From Alphaproteobacteria bacterium (GTDB lineage: Bacteria; Pseudomonadota; Alphaproteobacteria; Acetobacterales; Acetobacteraceae), in NCBI GenBank assembly GCA_013298245.1, contig JAAFHD010000047.1:1-14091 (forward strand): 14,091 nucleotides of DNA, in the 5' to 3' direction. Below are positions 5,689-14,091 of the stretch, piece by piece. Below the pieces are notes generated by a model. That model made no database searches. It saw only the letters and a list, made by a program, of their open reading frames with translations, and was not told the DNA's origin. The position numbers and the translations under genes are program-made. How positions within the stretch are numbered: position 1 is the stretch's first letter; each line of letters begins with the position of its first letter.

Positions 5689-7103
5689 TGCTGCGCGCCC
5701 CTGGCACCGCGCGGCGCGAGGGCATGCTGGCTCTGCTGCATGCGCTGCCGGATGCAGCGGCCTTGGTGGACGGCGCTGGGCGCGTGGTCGCGATCAATGC
5801 CGCGTGTCGCGCGTTGATTGGGCCAGCATTGCGCGCGGCACCGGGTGACGCTGCGGCCGCGTGGTTCACCAGTGATGCGCCGTTGGCATCCGGTACCCGC
5901 GCATTGGCAGACGGGTCGGATGGGGCGGCCAGTCTGGATGTCGCGCTGGTTCCGCTGGGGGATGATGTGGCGCTGCTGCGCCTGTCCGCCGCGCGCGCCG
6001 CACAGGAAGATCGGCTGGCGCTGGTTGGTCGCATGGCAGGCGGGGTCGCGCATGACTTCAACAACCTGCTCGGCATCATGAGCGCGGCGACGGAATTGGC
6101 GCGCCGTGCGCCGGACCACGCCGCGTTGCGCGCGGAATTACAGGTGATGGACCACGCGACGGATCGTGGTGCTGCGTTGGTGCGCGGGTTGCTGGCCTTC
6201 TCGCGCCAGCAGGTGCTGGCGCCGGAAGTCTTGGATGTGAACGCGCGCGTGGCGGCGATGGCAGAGATGCTGCGCCGGCTGTTGGGGCCGCGCATCTCGC
6301 TGGATGTCGCGCTGGAAGAACCGGGCCGCCAGGTGAAGGCGGACCCGACGCAGTTGGACCAGGTGCTGCTGAATCTGGCCGTGAACGCGCGCGATGCGAT
6401 GGCCGGTGCGGGGCCTATCCGCATCGCGACCGCGACGCGGCTGGTGCTGCGCGCCGAAAGTGCCGTGCCGCCTGGCCGCTATGTCGCGATCAGCGTGCAG
6501 GATGGTGGCCCCGGCATTCCGGCCAATGTGCTGCCGCGCATCTTCGAGCCGTTTTTCACCACCCGCATCGACAAGGGCGGGACGGGGCTGGGGCTGGCGA
6601 CAGTGCAAGGGATTGTCGCGCAATCTGGCGGGCATGTGCTGGCGGAGAACGTGTCAGGTGGCGCGCGCTTCACTGTGCTGCTGCCGCGTGCGGAGGGTGA
6701 AGTCGCGGCGGCCGGCGTCGCACCCGCCGTCGGGCCGTTGCGGGTGTTGTTGGTGGATGATGAGCCGCTGCTGTTGCGTGCCGGCCGCCTGGCGCTGGAA
6801 GGTGCGGGGCACCAGGTGGTGGTCGCCGAATCTGGCGAGGAAGCACTGGAGATTCTGGACGACGCCGCACCCGATATCCTGGTCAGTGACATGGCGATGC
6901 CCGGCATGGATGGCGCGGCGCTGGCCGCGGCGGCGGTCGTGCGCCGGCCGGGGGCGCGCGTGCTCCTGCTGTCGGGCTATGCCGCCGCCGCGCTGAAGGT
7001 GGATTGGGCGGCCACGGGTTGGGCATATCTCGCCAAACCCTTCACGCCGGACGCACTTTGCGCGGCGGTGGGGGCTGGACAGGCCGCGAAAACTAGAACA
7101 TGA
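5688..7103 (+). CDS. cckA: CckA-like hybrid histidine kinase (PAS - HisKA - HATPase - receiver), no membrane segment
   Basis: This is a 471-residue hybrid kinase. A PAS-like domain (about residues 13-100) is followed by LVGRMAGGVAHDFNNLLGIM with the phospho-accepting His122, the H-box form typical of CckA. The ATPase domain has the N box NLAVNARDAM (229-238), DGGPGIP (272-278), FEPFFTTR (286-293) and GGTGLGLATVQGIV (297-310). The receiver (352-465) has the acidic pair in LLVDDEP, phospho-acceptor Asp401 in SDMAMPGMDG, Ser429 and Lys450. In Caulobacter CckA passes phosphate through ChpT to CtrA and CpdR. Here the two N-terminal membrane helices of that protein are missing and only one PAS fits. 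The ATG at 5688 overlaps the flhB stop by one base. Upstream in-frame codons lie within flhB and add no membrane helix. Orthology to CckA is supported by the H-box and by position between flhB and recA, but a separate CckA elsewhere cannot be excluded. Confidence 0.85.
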   Translation: MLRAPGTARREGMLALLHALPDAAALVDGAGRVVAINAACRALIGPALRAAPGDAAAAWFTSDAPLASGTRALADGSDGAASLDVALVPLGDDVALLRLSAARAAQEDRLALVGRMAGGVAHDFNNLLGIMSAATELARRAPDHAALRAELQVMDHATDRGAALVRGLLAFSRQQVLAPEVLDVNARVAAMAEMLRRLLGPRISLDVALEEPGRQVKADPTQLDQVLLNLAVNARDAMAGAGPIRIATATRLVLRAESAVPPGRYVAISVQDGGPGIPANVLPRIFEPFFTTRIDKGGTGLGLATVQGIVAQSGGHVLAENVSGGARFTVLLPRAEGEVAAAGVAPAVGPLRVLLVDDEPLLLRAGRLALEGAGHQVVVAESGEEALEILDDAAPDILVSDMAMPGMDGAALAAAAVVRRPGARVLLLSGYAAAALKVDWAATGWAYLAKPFTPDALCAAVGAGQAAKTRT

Positions 7104-7110
7104 AGTGAAC
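7096..7110. promoter_or_regulatory. LexA operator (SOS box) upstream of recA
   Basis: GAAC-N7-GAAC (GAACATGAAGTGAAC) is an exact match to the direct-repeat SOS box of alphaproteobacteria, GTTC-N7-GTTC, read on the other strand. It lies 77 bases before the recA ATG, as expected for LexA repression of recA. The first half-site and spacer contain the last codons and the TGA (7101-7103) of the kinase gene, so operator and coding end share bases. LexA binding is inferred from the match. No clear -10/-35 pair could be assigned in 7111-7175. Confidence 0.85.
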
Positions 7111-7175
7111 ATCAGCTGAATGGGCTGCACACCGATGTAACCTGCGGTAGTGTCCATTCCAGTAACGCACCCGTG

Positions 7176-7181
7176 GGGAGA
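7176..7181 (+). promoter_or_regulatory. Ribosome binding site deciding the recA start
   Basis: GGGGAG lies 6 bases before the ATG at 7188. An in-frame GTG at 7173 would place this purine run inside the coding region, and the family N-terminus begins right after the ATG, so 7188 is preferred. Confidence 0.7.
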
Positions 7182-7187
7182 GTGGTG

Positions 7188-8219
7188 ATGGTGGACAAGT
7201 CCAAGGCGCTTGATGCGGCGCTGAGCCAGATCGAGCGCGCTTTCGGCAAGGGCTCCATTATGCGCATGGGGTCCAAGAACCCCATGGAGGATATTGAGGT
7301 CGTCTCCTCCGGGTCGTTGGGGCTGGATATTGCGCTCGGGATCGGCGGGCTGCCCAAGGGGCGGATTGTTGAGATTTACGGGCCGGAATCCTCGGGCAAG
7401 ACGACGCTGGCGCTGCATGTGCTGGCGGAAGCGCAGAAGAAGGGCGGCACCTGCGCCTTCATTGATGCCGAACACGCGCTGGACCCGGGCTATGCCCGCA
7501 AGCTGGGCGTGGATGTCGACAACCTGCTGATCAGCCAGCCCGATGCCGGTGAGCAGGCGCTGGAGATTTGCGACACGCTGGTGCGATCGGGTGCTGTGGA
7601 TGTGCTGGTGATCGACAGCGTCGCGGCCCTGGTGCCCAAGGCGGAGCTTGAGGGCGAGATGGGCGATAGCCATGTCGGCCTGCATGCCCGTCTGATGAGC
7701 CAGGCGCTGCGCAAGCTGACCGGCAATATCTCGCGGTCGAACTGCCTGGTGATTTTCTTGAACCAGATTCGCCTTAAGATCGGCGTGATGTTCGGCAATC
7801 CGGAAACCACCACGGGCGGCAATGCGCTGAAGTTCTATGCCTCCATCCGCCTGGAAATCCGCCGCACCGGCGCGATCAAGGAGCGCGAGGAGGTGGTGGG
7901 CAACTCCACCCGCGTGAAAGTGGTGAAGAACAAGATGGCGCCGCCGTTCCGCCAGGTGGAATTCGACATCATGTATGGCGAGGGCATTTCCAAGGTCGGT
8001 GAATTGATCGACCTGGGCGTGAAGGCGGGCGTGGTGGAGAAATCCGGCGCCTGGTTCAGCGCGGAGGGCCAGCGCATCGGCCAGGGGCGCGAGAACGCGA
8101 AGCAGTTCATGCGCGACAATGTCGAATTGGCTGCGGTGCTGGAAAACAAGATTCGCGGGCAGTCGGGCGTCATGGCGAATGACATGATGACCACGCCGGA
8201 AAGCACGGACGACGAATGA
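7188..8219 (+). CDS. recA: Recombinase RecA
   Basis: RecA forms filaments on single-stranded DNA, drives strand exchange and triggers LexA self-cleavage. The 343-residue product is slightly shorter than E. coli RecA (353), mainly at the C-terminal tail. Walker A GPESSGKT is at residues 65-72, the catalytic Glu is at 95 in [10 protein letters not shown], Walker B VLVIDS ends at Asp143-Ser144, and the DNA-binding loop L2 holds [14 protein letters not shown] (203-216). The end, PESTDDE, keeps the acidic tail. The gene has its own SOS box and leader of 84 bases after the kinase gene. Its TGA overlaps the bolA ATG (ATGA, 8216-8219). RecA and alaS or cckA neighbourhoods are familiar in alphaproteobacteria, and the recA side of that order is seen here. 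Confidence 0.99.
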   Translation: MVDKSKALDAALSQIERAFGKGSIMRMGSKNPMEDIEVVSSGSLGLDIALGIGGLPKGRIVEIYGPESSGKTTLALHVLAEAQKKGGTCAFIDAEHALDPGYARKLGVDVDNLLISQPDAGEQALEICDTLVRSGAVDVLVIDSVAALVPKAELEGEMGDSHVGLHARLMSQALRKLTGNISRSNCLVIFLNQIRLKIGVMFGNPETTTGGNALKFYASIRLEIRRTGAIKEREEVVGNSTRVKVVKNKMAPPFRQVEFDIMYGEGISKVGELIDLGVKAGVVEKSGAWFSAEGQRIGQGRENAKQFMRDNVELAAVLENKIRGQSGVMANDMMTTPESTDDE

Positions 8220-8485
8220 CGCGCGCGGCGCGGATAGAAGCCGCGCTGACCGCGCGCTTCGCACCGGTGAGCCTGGTGGTGACGGATGACAGCCACCAGC
8301 ATGCGGGCCACGCAGGGGCGGCGCCTGGCGGGCAGACGCATTATTCCGTGATGATGGTGGCGGCCGAATTCGCCGGGCAGAACCGCGTGGCGCGCACGCG
8401 GTTGGTCAATGATGCGCTGGCGGCGGAATTCGCCTCTGGCCTGCATGCGCTGGCGCTGAAGCTGAAGGCGCCGGGCGAGGCCTGA
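8216..8485 (+). CDS. bolA: BolA family protein
   Basis: BolA-family proteins are small KH-like proteins that bind monothiol glutaredoxin through a shared [2Fe-2S] cluster, and some act on transcription under stress. The 89-residue product has the family length. It shows [12 protein letters not shown] (residues 24-35), [12 protein letters not shown] (41-52), then the [12 protein letters not shown] helix and the invariant C-terminal His77 in LHALAL, which corresponds to the conserved cluster-ligand His. Its ATG overlaps the recA stop, with no separate ribosome binding site, so it should be translated with recA and transcribed from the LexA-controlled promoter. The exact subfamily (BolA1-like or IbaG-like) is not settled. 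The SHQHAGHAG stretch favours the BolA1 type. Confidence 0.93.
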   Translation: MTRAARIEAALTARFAPVSLVVTDDSHQHAGHAGAAPGGQTHYSVMMVAAEFAGQNRVARTRLVNDALAAEFASGLHALALKLKAPGEA

Positions 8486-8490
8486 GCCTC
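8477..8490. terminator. Stop-spanning hairpin between bolA and the GNAT gene
   Basis: A perfect 5-bp inverted repeat, GAGGC / GCCTC, encloses the 4-base loop CTGA. The bolA TGA is at 8483-8485 and the stop of the convergent GNAT gene is at 8489-8491, so the element spans almost exactly both gene ends, which are 3 bases apart. No T-run follows on either strand. A bidirectional terminator is plausible but unproven. Confidence 0.3.
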
Positions 8491-8977
8491 ACAGGATCTT
8501 CTGCACGAAGACCAGGTCCAGCCAGCGGTCGAATTTTCGGCCGACCTGGCGGAAATGCGCCACCTTTTCGAAGCCCAGCCGCGCGTGGAAGCGCAGCGAT
8601 GCTTCGTTCTCGGCGTCCACGCCGCCCAGCATGACGTGGATGTTCTGGGTACGTGCTGGGGCGAAGAGCGCTTCCACCAGCACGCGGCCCAGCCCCTGCC
8701 CGCGCGTGTCATCGCGCATATGCACCGAATGCTCGACCGTGTGCCGATAGCCAGGCCAGCTGCCGCGCCATTCGCCGAAGCAGGAATAGCCGGCGATGCC
8801 CTTCGCGTCCTCGGCGACCAGCACCGGGAAGCCCGCGGCACTACGCGCGCGGAACCAGGCCAGCCGGTCCTCCAGCGGCAAAGGCGTGTCGTGGTAGATC
8901 GCCGTGGAGGTCAGGATAACCTGGTTGTAGATGGCCAGCAGGCCGGGAATATCAGCCTCGGTCGCGGTGCGAATCAA
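8489..8977 (-). CDS. GNAT N-acetyltransferase, phosphinothricin/methionine-sulfoximine acetyltransferase-like
   Basis: This is a 162-residue cytoplasmic acetyl-CoA-dependent acetyltransferase. The start IRTATEADIPGLLAIYNQV followed by TSTAIY resembles the Bar/Pat/YwnH group, which acetylates the amino group of phosphinothricin, methionine sulfoximine or similar amino acids. The acetyl-CoA pyrophosphate loop R-G-Q-G-L-G lies at residues 92-97 after the VEHSVHMRDDT strand. The second half has ENEASLRFHARLGFE and a final GRKFDRWLDLVF with the W-x-D-x-x-F arrangement of this group. Its ATG overlaps the stop of the upstream M20 gene (ATGA on the minus strand, 8974-8977), so the two form an operon. 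The true substrate is probably a natural amino acid derivative. Herbicide resistance should not be assumed. Confidence 0.88.
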   Translation of the reverse strand: MIRTATEADIPGLLAIYNQVILTSTAIYHDTPLPLEDRLAWFRARSAAGFPVLVAEDAKGIAGYSCFGEWRGSWPGYRHTVEHSVHMRDDTRGQGLGRVLVEALFAPARTQNIHVMLGGVDAENEASLRFHARLGFEKVAHFRQVGRKFDRWLDLVFVQKIL

Positions 8978-10146
8978 CGCGGCATTTCCTGTTCCACCAG
9001 CGCGGTGAAGAAGGACACGCCCAGCGGGATAGCGTCATCGTTGAAGTCGTAGCGCGGGTGGTGCACCGGCACGCCGCCCTTGCCATCCGGCGCGCGCTGG
9101 CCGAGCTGCACGAAGCAGCCGGGGCGGGCTTCCAGCATGTAGGAAAAATCCTCGGCGCCCATGATGGGTGGGCGGGACTTCACAACGCCGGCTTCGCCGA
9201 AGACGCGCGCTGCGGCGGCCTGGGCGCGCTGGGTTTCGGCCTCGTGGTTCACGGTCACGGGGTAGCCGCGCTTGTAATCCACCTCGATCTCCGCCTCGTT
9301 CGCCTCCGCCACCGCTGCGGCGATGCGCTTGATGTGGCGTTCCGTGTGGTCGCGCGTTGCGGCCTTCAACGTGCGGATGGTGCCCTTGATCTCGGCCGTC
9401 TCTGGAATCACGTTCGACGCGCTGCCGGCATGGAACATGCACAGGCTGATCACCAGCGAATCCAGCGGGTCCGTCCGGCGCGAGACGATGCCCTGCACCG
9501 CCACCACCAGCTGGCTGCCCACCAGCACCGGGTCGATCGCCAGATGCGGCCTGGCCGCATGCCCGCCGCGCCCCTTGATGCGGAACGCCACCGTATCGGC
9601 GGCCGCCAAGATCGGCCCGGCCACGATGGAAATCTTGCCCAATTCGCTCTGCGGGTCGTTGTGGATGCCATAGACCTGCTGGATGCCGAAGCGGTCCATC
9701 ACGCCTTCCTCGACCATCACGCGCCCACCGCCGCCGCCCTCTTCCGCGGGCTGGAACAGGAACACCACGGTGCCATCGAAATTGCGGGCTTCCGCCAGGT
9801 ATTTCGCGGTGCCCAGCAGCATGGCCGTGTGCCCGTCATGCCCGCAGGCGTGCATTTTTCCGGGTGTGGTGGAGGCATGCGGCGCGCCGGTTTCCTCGGT
9901 CATCGGCAGGCAGTCCATATCGGCGCGCAGGCCGATGACGCGCCCCGAATTGCCATTGCGCAGCACGCCGACGACGCCGGTGGTAGCGATGCCGGTATGC
10001 ACCTCCACCCCAAAGCTGCGCAGCTTTTCGGCGACGATGGCGCTGGTCCGCGTTTCCTCGAAACCCATTTCCGGATGCGCGTGGATGTCGCGCCGCCATT
10101 CGCCGATTTCGGGGGCGAGTGCTGCGATGCGGTTGTTCAGGGCCAT
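8974..10146 (-). CDS. M20-family amidohydrolase (HipO/AmhX/IAA-amino-acid hydrolase-like)
   Basis: This is a 390-residue zinc-dependent enzyme of the M20D group that removes acyl groups from N-acyl amino acids such as hippurate, or opens related amides. Features in order are HAHPEMGFEE (22-31), GLRADMDCLP with the bridging/metal Asp region (72-81), MHACGHDGHTAM with metal ligands Cys101 and His103, QPAEEGGGG with the general base Glu135 and metal ligand Glu136, and GIHN with His162. The dimerisation lid domain is around 185-300, and HHPRYDFND at the end carries the last metal-binding His. The start ATG at 10146 has GGAGA at 10151-10155 on the minus strand. It leads the two-gene operon with the GNAT gene and diverges from glpK. 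No signal peptide is seen, so it is cytoplasmic. The acyl group and amino acid are not predictable. Confidence 0.93.
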   Translation of the reverse strand: MALNNRIAALAPEIGEWRRDIHAHPEMGFEETRTSAIVAEKLRSFGVEVHTGIATTGVVGVLRNGNSGRVIGLRADMDCLPMTEETGAPHASTTPGKMHACGHDGHTAMLLGTAKYLAEARNFDGTVVFLFQPAEEGGGGGRVMVEEGVMDRFGIQQVYGIHNDPQSELGKISIVAGPILAAADTVAFRIKGRGGHAARPHLAIDPVLVGSQLVVAVQGIVSRRTDPLDSLVISLCMFHAGSASNVIPETAEIKGTIRTLKAATRDHTERHIKRIAAAVAEANEAEIEVDYKRGYPVTVNHEAETQRAQAAAARVFGEAGVVKSRPPIMGAEDFSYMLEARPGCFVQLGQRAPDGKGGVPVHHPRYDFNDDAIPLGVSFFTALVEQEMPR

Positions 10147-10189
10147 GATCTCTCCGGCATGCTAAAGCGACTGGAGGAGGAAGCTTTGC
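10147..10189. promoter_or_regulatory. 43-base divergent spacer between the M20 gene and glpK
   Basis: The spacer contains the ribosome binding sites of both genes: GGAGA for the M20 gene (10151-10155, minus strand) and GGAGGAGG for glpK (10173-10180, plus strand). There is too little room for two complete standard promoters that do not overlap, so the promoters must overlap each other or lie partly inside the opposite gene. No operator-like repeat is visible apart from the 6-bp palindromes GCATGC and AAGCTT. Confidence 0.55.
10173..10180 (+). promoter_or_regulatory. Ribosome binding site of glpK
   Basis: GGAGGAGG lies 9 bases before the ATG at 10190 and supports that start. The protein begins two residues before the conserved LALDQGTTS motif, so the encoded N-terminus is unusually short but complete. 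Confidence 0.75.
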
Positions 10190-11618
<1,429 letters not shown>

Positions 11619-11629
<11 letters not shown>

Positions 11630-12389
11630 GCTCCATCTGGATCGGGCCTTCGCGCTCGCCGCGCGCGAACTGGTCCACCATGGCATTGCCCGTATCGCCC
11701 AGTTGCGCCGCCGCTCCGGTCCACACAATGCGCCCGTGGTGAATCATCGCCGCACGTTCACCGATGCGCCTCGCACTCGCCATGTCATGCGTGATGGAAA
11801 TCGCCGTCGCCCCTAGCCGCTGCACGCAATCCACGATCAACCCGTCGATCACCGCACCCATGATCGGGTCGAGGCCCGTGGTCGGTTCGTCGAAGAAGAT
11901 CAAATCCGGCCGCGCCGCCACCGCGCGCGCCAGCGCCACGCGCTTCTGCATGCCGCCCGAAAGTTCCGATGGCGAAAGGTCACCCACACTGGCGGCAAGC
12001 CCAACCTGCGCCAGCACCTCCGCCGCGCGGTCGCGCGCCGCGGCGCGGGTGATGCGCTTCTGCGCCAGCAGCTTGAAGCAGACATTTTCCCAGACCGGCA
12101 GGCTGTCGAACAGCGCGCCGGCCTGGAACAGCATGCCCATGCGGTCCATCAGCGCCAGGCGATCGCGGCGCGACATGCGTGTCACGTCCTGGCCGCCGAT
12201 TTCGATCACGCCCTCATCCGGCTGCACCAGGCCCAGGATGCACTTGATGGTGACGGATTTTCCCGAGCCGGAACCGCCCAGAATCACCAGCGAGGAATTG
12301 GGCGCGACCTCGATATCCACGCCATCCAGCACGCGCTTGGTGCCGAAGGATTTGCGCACGCCTTGAAGCCTTACTCCCAGCGCGCTCAT
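11619..12389 (-). CDS. mlaF: MlaF-type ABC transporter ATP-binding protein (MCE/Mkl family)
   Basis: This is the ATPase of a MlaFEDB-type inner membrane complex that moves phospholipids between inner and outer membrane to keep outer-membrane asymmetry. From the ATG at 12389 it has 256 residues, a normal length. Walker A GGSGSGKS is at 38-45, the Q-loop is at Gln89 followed by [13 protein letters not shown], which is typical of the Mkl/MlaF group, signature LSGGMQKR is at 143-150, Walker [14 protein letters not shown] is at 163-175, and the H-loop His is at 201. The ATG overlaps the mlaE stop (ATGA, 12386-12389). The frame stays open upstream through mlaE, but this is a shadow. It is the last gene of the minus-strand unit. 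No MlaD (MCE domain) gene follows, where one is often found. Confidence 0.95.
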
Positions 12390-13165
12390 GGACTGAAAAA
12401 CGCCTCCGTCACCACATAATCCAATGCCAGGATCAGGATCGACGCCACCACCACCGCCGAGGTCGTGGCCAGCCCCACACCCTGCGCGCCGCCCTTGCTG
12501 TGGAAGCCGTACCAGCACCCCATCAGCCCGATGACGAAGCCGAACACCGCCGCTTTGATGAGGCCGGAGATGACATCCATCGCCTCCAGCACATCCCAGG
12601 TGGAATCCAGGTAGGCCGCCGACACGAAGCCAAGCTTCACCGTGCCGATCAGGTAGCCGCCCATCACGCCCAAGATGTCCGCCACCACCACCAGCAATGG
12701 CAGCGCCAAGGTGGTCGCCAGGATGCGCGGTGCGACCAGGTATTTCATCGGGTCGGTGGAGAGTGTGGTCAGCGCATCGATCTGGTCCGTCACGCGCATG
12801 GTGCCGAGTTCGGCGGCCATCGCGGCACCGATGCGACCGGCCACCATCAGCCCGGCCAGCACAGGGCCGAGTTCCCGCACGACCGACAGCACCACGACAC
12901 TCGCCACGGCCGATTGCGCGTTGAACCGCGCGAAGCCGGTGTAGCTTTGCAGCGCCAGCACCATGCCGGTGAACAGCGCCGTCAGCGCGACGACGGGCAG
13001 GGAGAAATACGCCACCTCCACGAAGTGCCGCCAGAATTGCCGGGCGTAGAAGGGCGGGCGGATGATGTTGGACACCGCCTCGGCCGCGAATAGCGCCAGG
13101 CGGCCCACGCTTTCGCACGCGGACAGGACAGGGCGGCCGATCCCGGCCAGCGCGGCACCGACCAT
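12386..13165 (-). CDS. mlaE: MlaE-type ABC transporter permease
   Basis: MlaE is the membrane subunit that works with the MlaF ATPase in lipid transport. The 259-residue product has the family length. It starts with an interface helix (about residues 1-35), then hydrophobic segments near 50-75, 88-112, 148-172 and 200-255. The MlaE/YrbE core VVRELGPVLAGLMVAGRIGAAMAAELGTM lies at 95-123 (for example RELGPVLAGLMVAGR, then AELGTM), followed by TDQIDAL (126-132) and the DPMKYLVAPR coupling helix (138-147). The ATG overlaps the alr stop by one base (TGATG on the minus strand), so alr, mlaE and mlaF form a tight operon. Confidence 0.95.
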   Translation of the reverse strand: MVGAALAGIGRPVLSACESVGRLALFAAEAVSNIIRPPFYARQFWRHFVEVAYFSLPVVALTALFTGMVLALQSYTGFARFNAQSAVASVVVLSVVRELGPVLAGLMVAGRIGAAMAAELGTMRVTDQIDALTTLSTDPMKYLVAPRILATTLALPLLVVVADILGVMGGYLIGTVKLGFVSAAYLDSTWDVLEAMDVISGLIKAAVFGFVIGLMGCWYGFHSKGGAQGVGLATTSAVVVASILILALDYVVTEAFFSP

Positions 13166-14091
13166 CAGACGTATTCGCGCCGGTAGCGGGCGCCGAGCGA
13201 TGTCAGGATCTCATACCCGATCGTGCCGGCGCGCTGGGCCACCGCGTCGGGCGGGTTGTCCGGGCCGATCAGGGTGATCATGTCGCCGGCGCGGGCGGGC
13301 ATGCCGGTGATGTCGAAGGCGGTGAGGTCCATCGACACGCGTCCTACCACGGGCACCGCGCGGCCGGCCAGCAGCGCCACGCCGCGGCCGGATAGCGCGC
13401 GCAGATAGCCGTCCGCGTAGCCGACGGCGACGATGGCGATGCGCGAGGCGCGAGGGGCGCGCCAGGTGGCGTTGTAGCCGACCGTATCGCCCGCCGGCAC
13501 GTCGCGGATTTGCAGGATGGGTGCGTCCAGCTGCACCACGCAGCGCAGCGGGTGCGGCGGCGCGATGCCGTAAAGGGCTGCACCTGGCCGCGCCAGGTCT
13601 GAATCGTAGCCGAGAAAAATGCCGCTGGAATTGGCAAAGCTGGACGGCACGCCCGGCAGCCGTGCGCGCACCGCGGCGAAGGCGGCGCGTTGGGTTTCGT
13701 TCAGCGGGTGCGCGGGTTCATCGGCGCAGGCCAAATGCGTCATGACATAGGCGATGTCGAGCGGCGGCAGGCCATCCAGCGTGGCCACGCCCAGGCGGTT
13801 CATGCCGGTGTCCACATGCAGCAGCACGCGGCCCTGGCCGGACCAAGCATGCGCCATCTCCAGCGTGTTCACGACCGGCGTGCAGCCAGGTGCTGCGCCT
13901 GGCGCGAAGCCGTTCAGCACGGCGATCACCGGGCCGTCGCCCAGCGCCGCGCGCAACGCCACGCCCTCCGCCGCCTGCGCCACGAAGAAATGCGCGCACC
14001 CCGCCGCGTGCAACGCGCGCGCCACGGGTGCCGCGCCCAGGCCGTAGGCATCCGCCTTCACCACGCCCGCCACCGCCCCGCGATGCCGTGC
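13165..14091 (-). CDS. alr: Alanine racemase (N-terminus outside window)
   Basis: Alr is the PLP-dependent enzyme that interconverts L- and D-alanine for peptidoglycan. 308 codons and the stop are present. The frame runs off the window's right edge, and compared with the family roughly 25-30 residues are missing. The visible part starts RHRGAVAGVVKADAYGLG with the PLP-binding Lys (codon 14056-14058). The barrel contains HVDTGMNRLG, MTHLACADEP and NSSGIFL. The second catalytic residue, Tyr, is in VGYNATW (codon 13474-13476), followed by VAVGYADGYLR, then GRVSMDLTAFD and IGYEILTSLGARYRREYV (last residues). Both catalytic residues are present, so it should be active. It is the upstream member of the alr-mlaE-mlaF operon, whose promoter lies outside the window. 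Confidence 0.96.
   Translation of the reverse strand, partial: ARHRGAVAGVVKADAYGLGAAPVARALHAAGCAHFFVAQAAEGVALRAALGDGPVIAVLNGFAPGAAPGCTPVVNTLEMAHAWSGQGRVLLHVDTGMNRLGVATLDGLPPLDIAYVMTHLACADEPAHPLNETQRAAFAAVRARLPGVPSSFANSSGIFLGYDSDLARPGAALYGIAPPHPLRCVVQLDAPILQIRDVPAGDTVGYNATWRAPRASRIAIVAVGYADGYLRALSGRGVALLAGRAVPVVGRVSMDLTAFDITGMPARAGDMITLIGPDNPPDAVAQRAGTIGYEILTSLGARYRREYV

Noticed and set aside
7111..7175. Specific -10/-35 promoter and terminator between the kinase gene and recA
   Set aside because: Candidates such as TGTAAC near 7136 lack a matching -35, and the CAGC/GCTG repeat near 7113 has only a 4-bp stem. Nothing is strong enough to annotate.
6654..8264. Minus-strand open frame (536 codons) opposite recA
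   Set aside because: It has low-complexity His/Gln/Arg composition and shadows an unmistakable RecA. No ribosome binding site or family motif was seen.
12390..13118. Upstream in-frame extension of mlaF through mlaE, which would give a 499-residue protein
   Set aside because: The extension reads mlaE out of frame and has no transporter features. The ATGA overlap at 12386-12389 and the family N-terminus fix the mlaF start.

Overview
The window is a GC-rich, very compact bacterial chromosome segment. Gene content and order point to an alphaproteobacterium of the Rhodospirillales, most likely an Acetobacteraceae/Roseomonas-like organism. The evidence is a Bug-type solute-binding protein pair, a flagellar export/rod cluster running into a CckA-type hybrid kinase and then recA, and an alphaproteobacterial GAAC-N7-GAAC LexA box before recA. 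The genus is inference. I see no tRNA, rRNA, CRISPR array, insertion sequence or phage gene, and no gene-free stretch above 300 bases.

Layout. (1) 1-1086, plus strand: the tail of one Bug/TctC-type periplasmic binding protein and a complete paralogue behind it. (2) 1103-2339, minus strand: a small uncharacterised helical protein, fliO and fliP, each overlapping the next by ATGA. (3) 2436-7103, plus strand: flgB-flgC-fliE-fliQ-fliR-flhB, then a CckA-like hybrid histidine kinase overlapping flhB by one base. Regions 2 and 3 diverge from a 96-base spacer that carries a 10-bp direct repeat. (4) 7188-8485, plus strand: recA behind an SOS box, with bolA overlapping the recA stop. (5) 8489-10146, minus strand: an M20 amidohydrolase followed by an overlapping GNAT acetyltransferase. 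(6) 10190-11629, plus strand: a lone glycerol kinase gene. (7) 11619-14091, minus strand: alanine racemase (5' end outside the window), then a MlaE-type permease and a MlaF-type ATPase, all overlapping.

How the parts work together. FliP, FliQ, FliR, FlhB and FliO build the membrane gate of the flagellar type III export apparatus. FliE, FlgB and FlgC are the first rod parts exported through it. The CckA-like kinase would feed the CtrA phosphorelay that controls cell cycle and motility genes in alphaproteobacteria. RecA and BolA cover DNA damage and redox/iron-sulfur or envelope stress. Alr supplies D-alanine for peptidoglycan, and MlaEF is the core of an outer-membrane lipid transporter.

I found no wholly new multi-gene system. 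The points most worth a second look are the CckA-like kinase with no transmembrane sensor part, the SOS operator built over the kinase stop codon, the recA-bolA coupling, the repeated element in front of flgB, the unknown small flagellar-locus protein, and short inverted repeats spanning both stop codons at all three convergent junctions.
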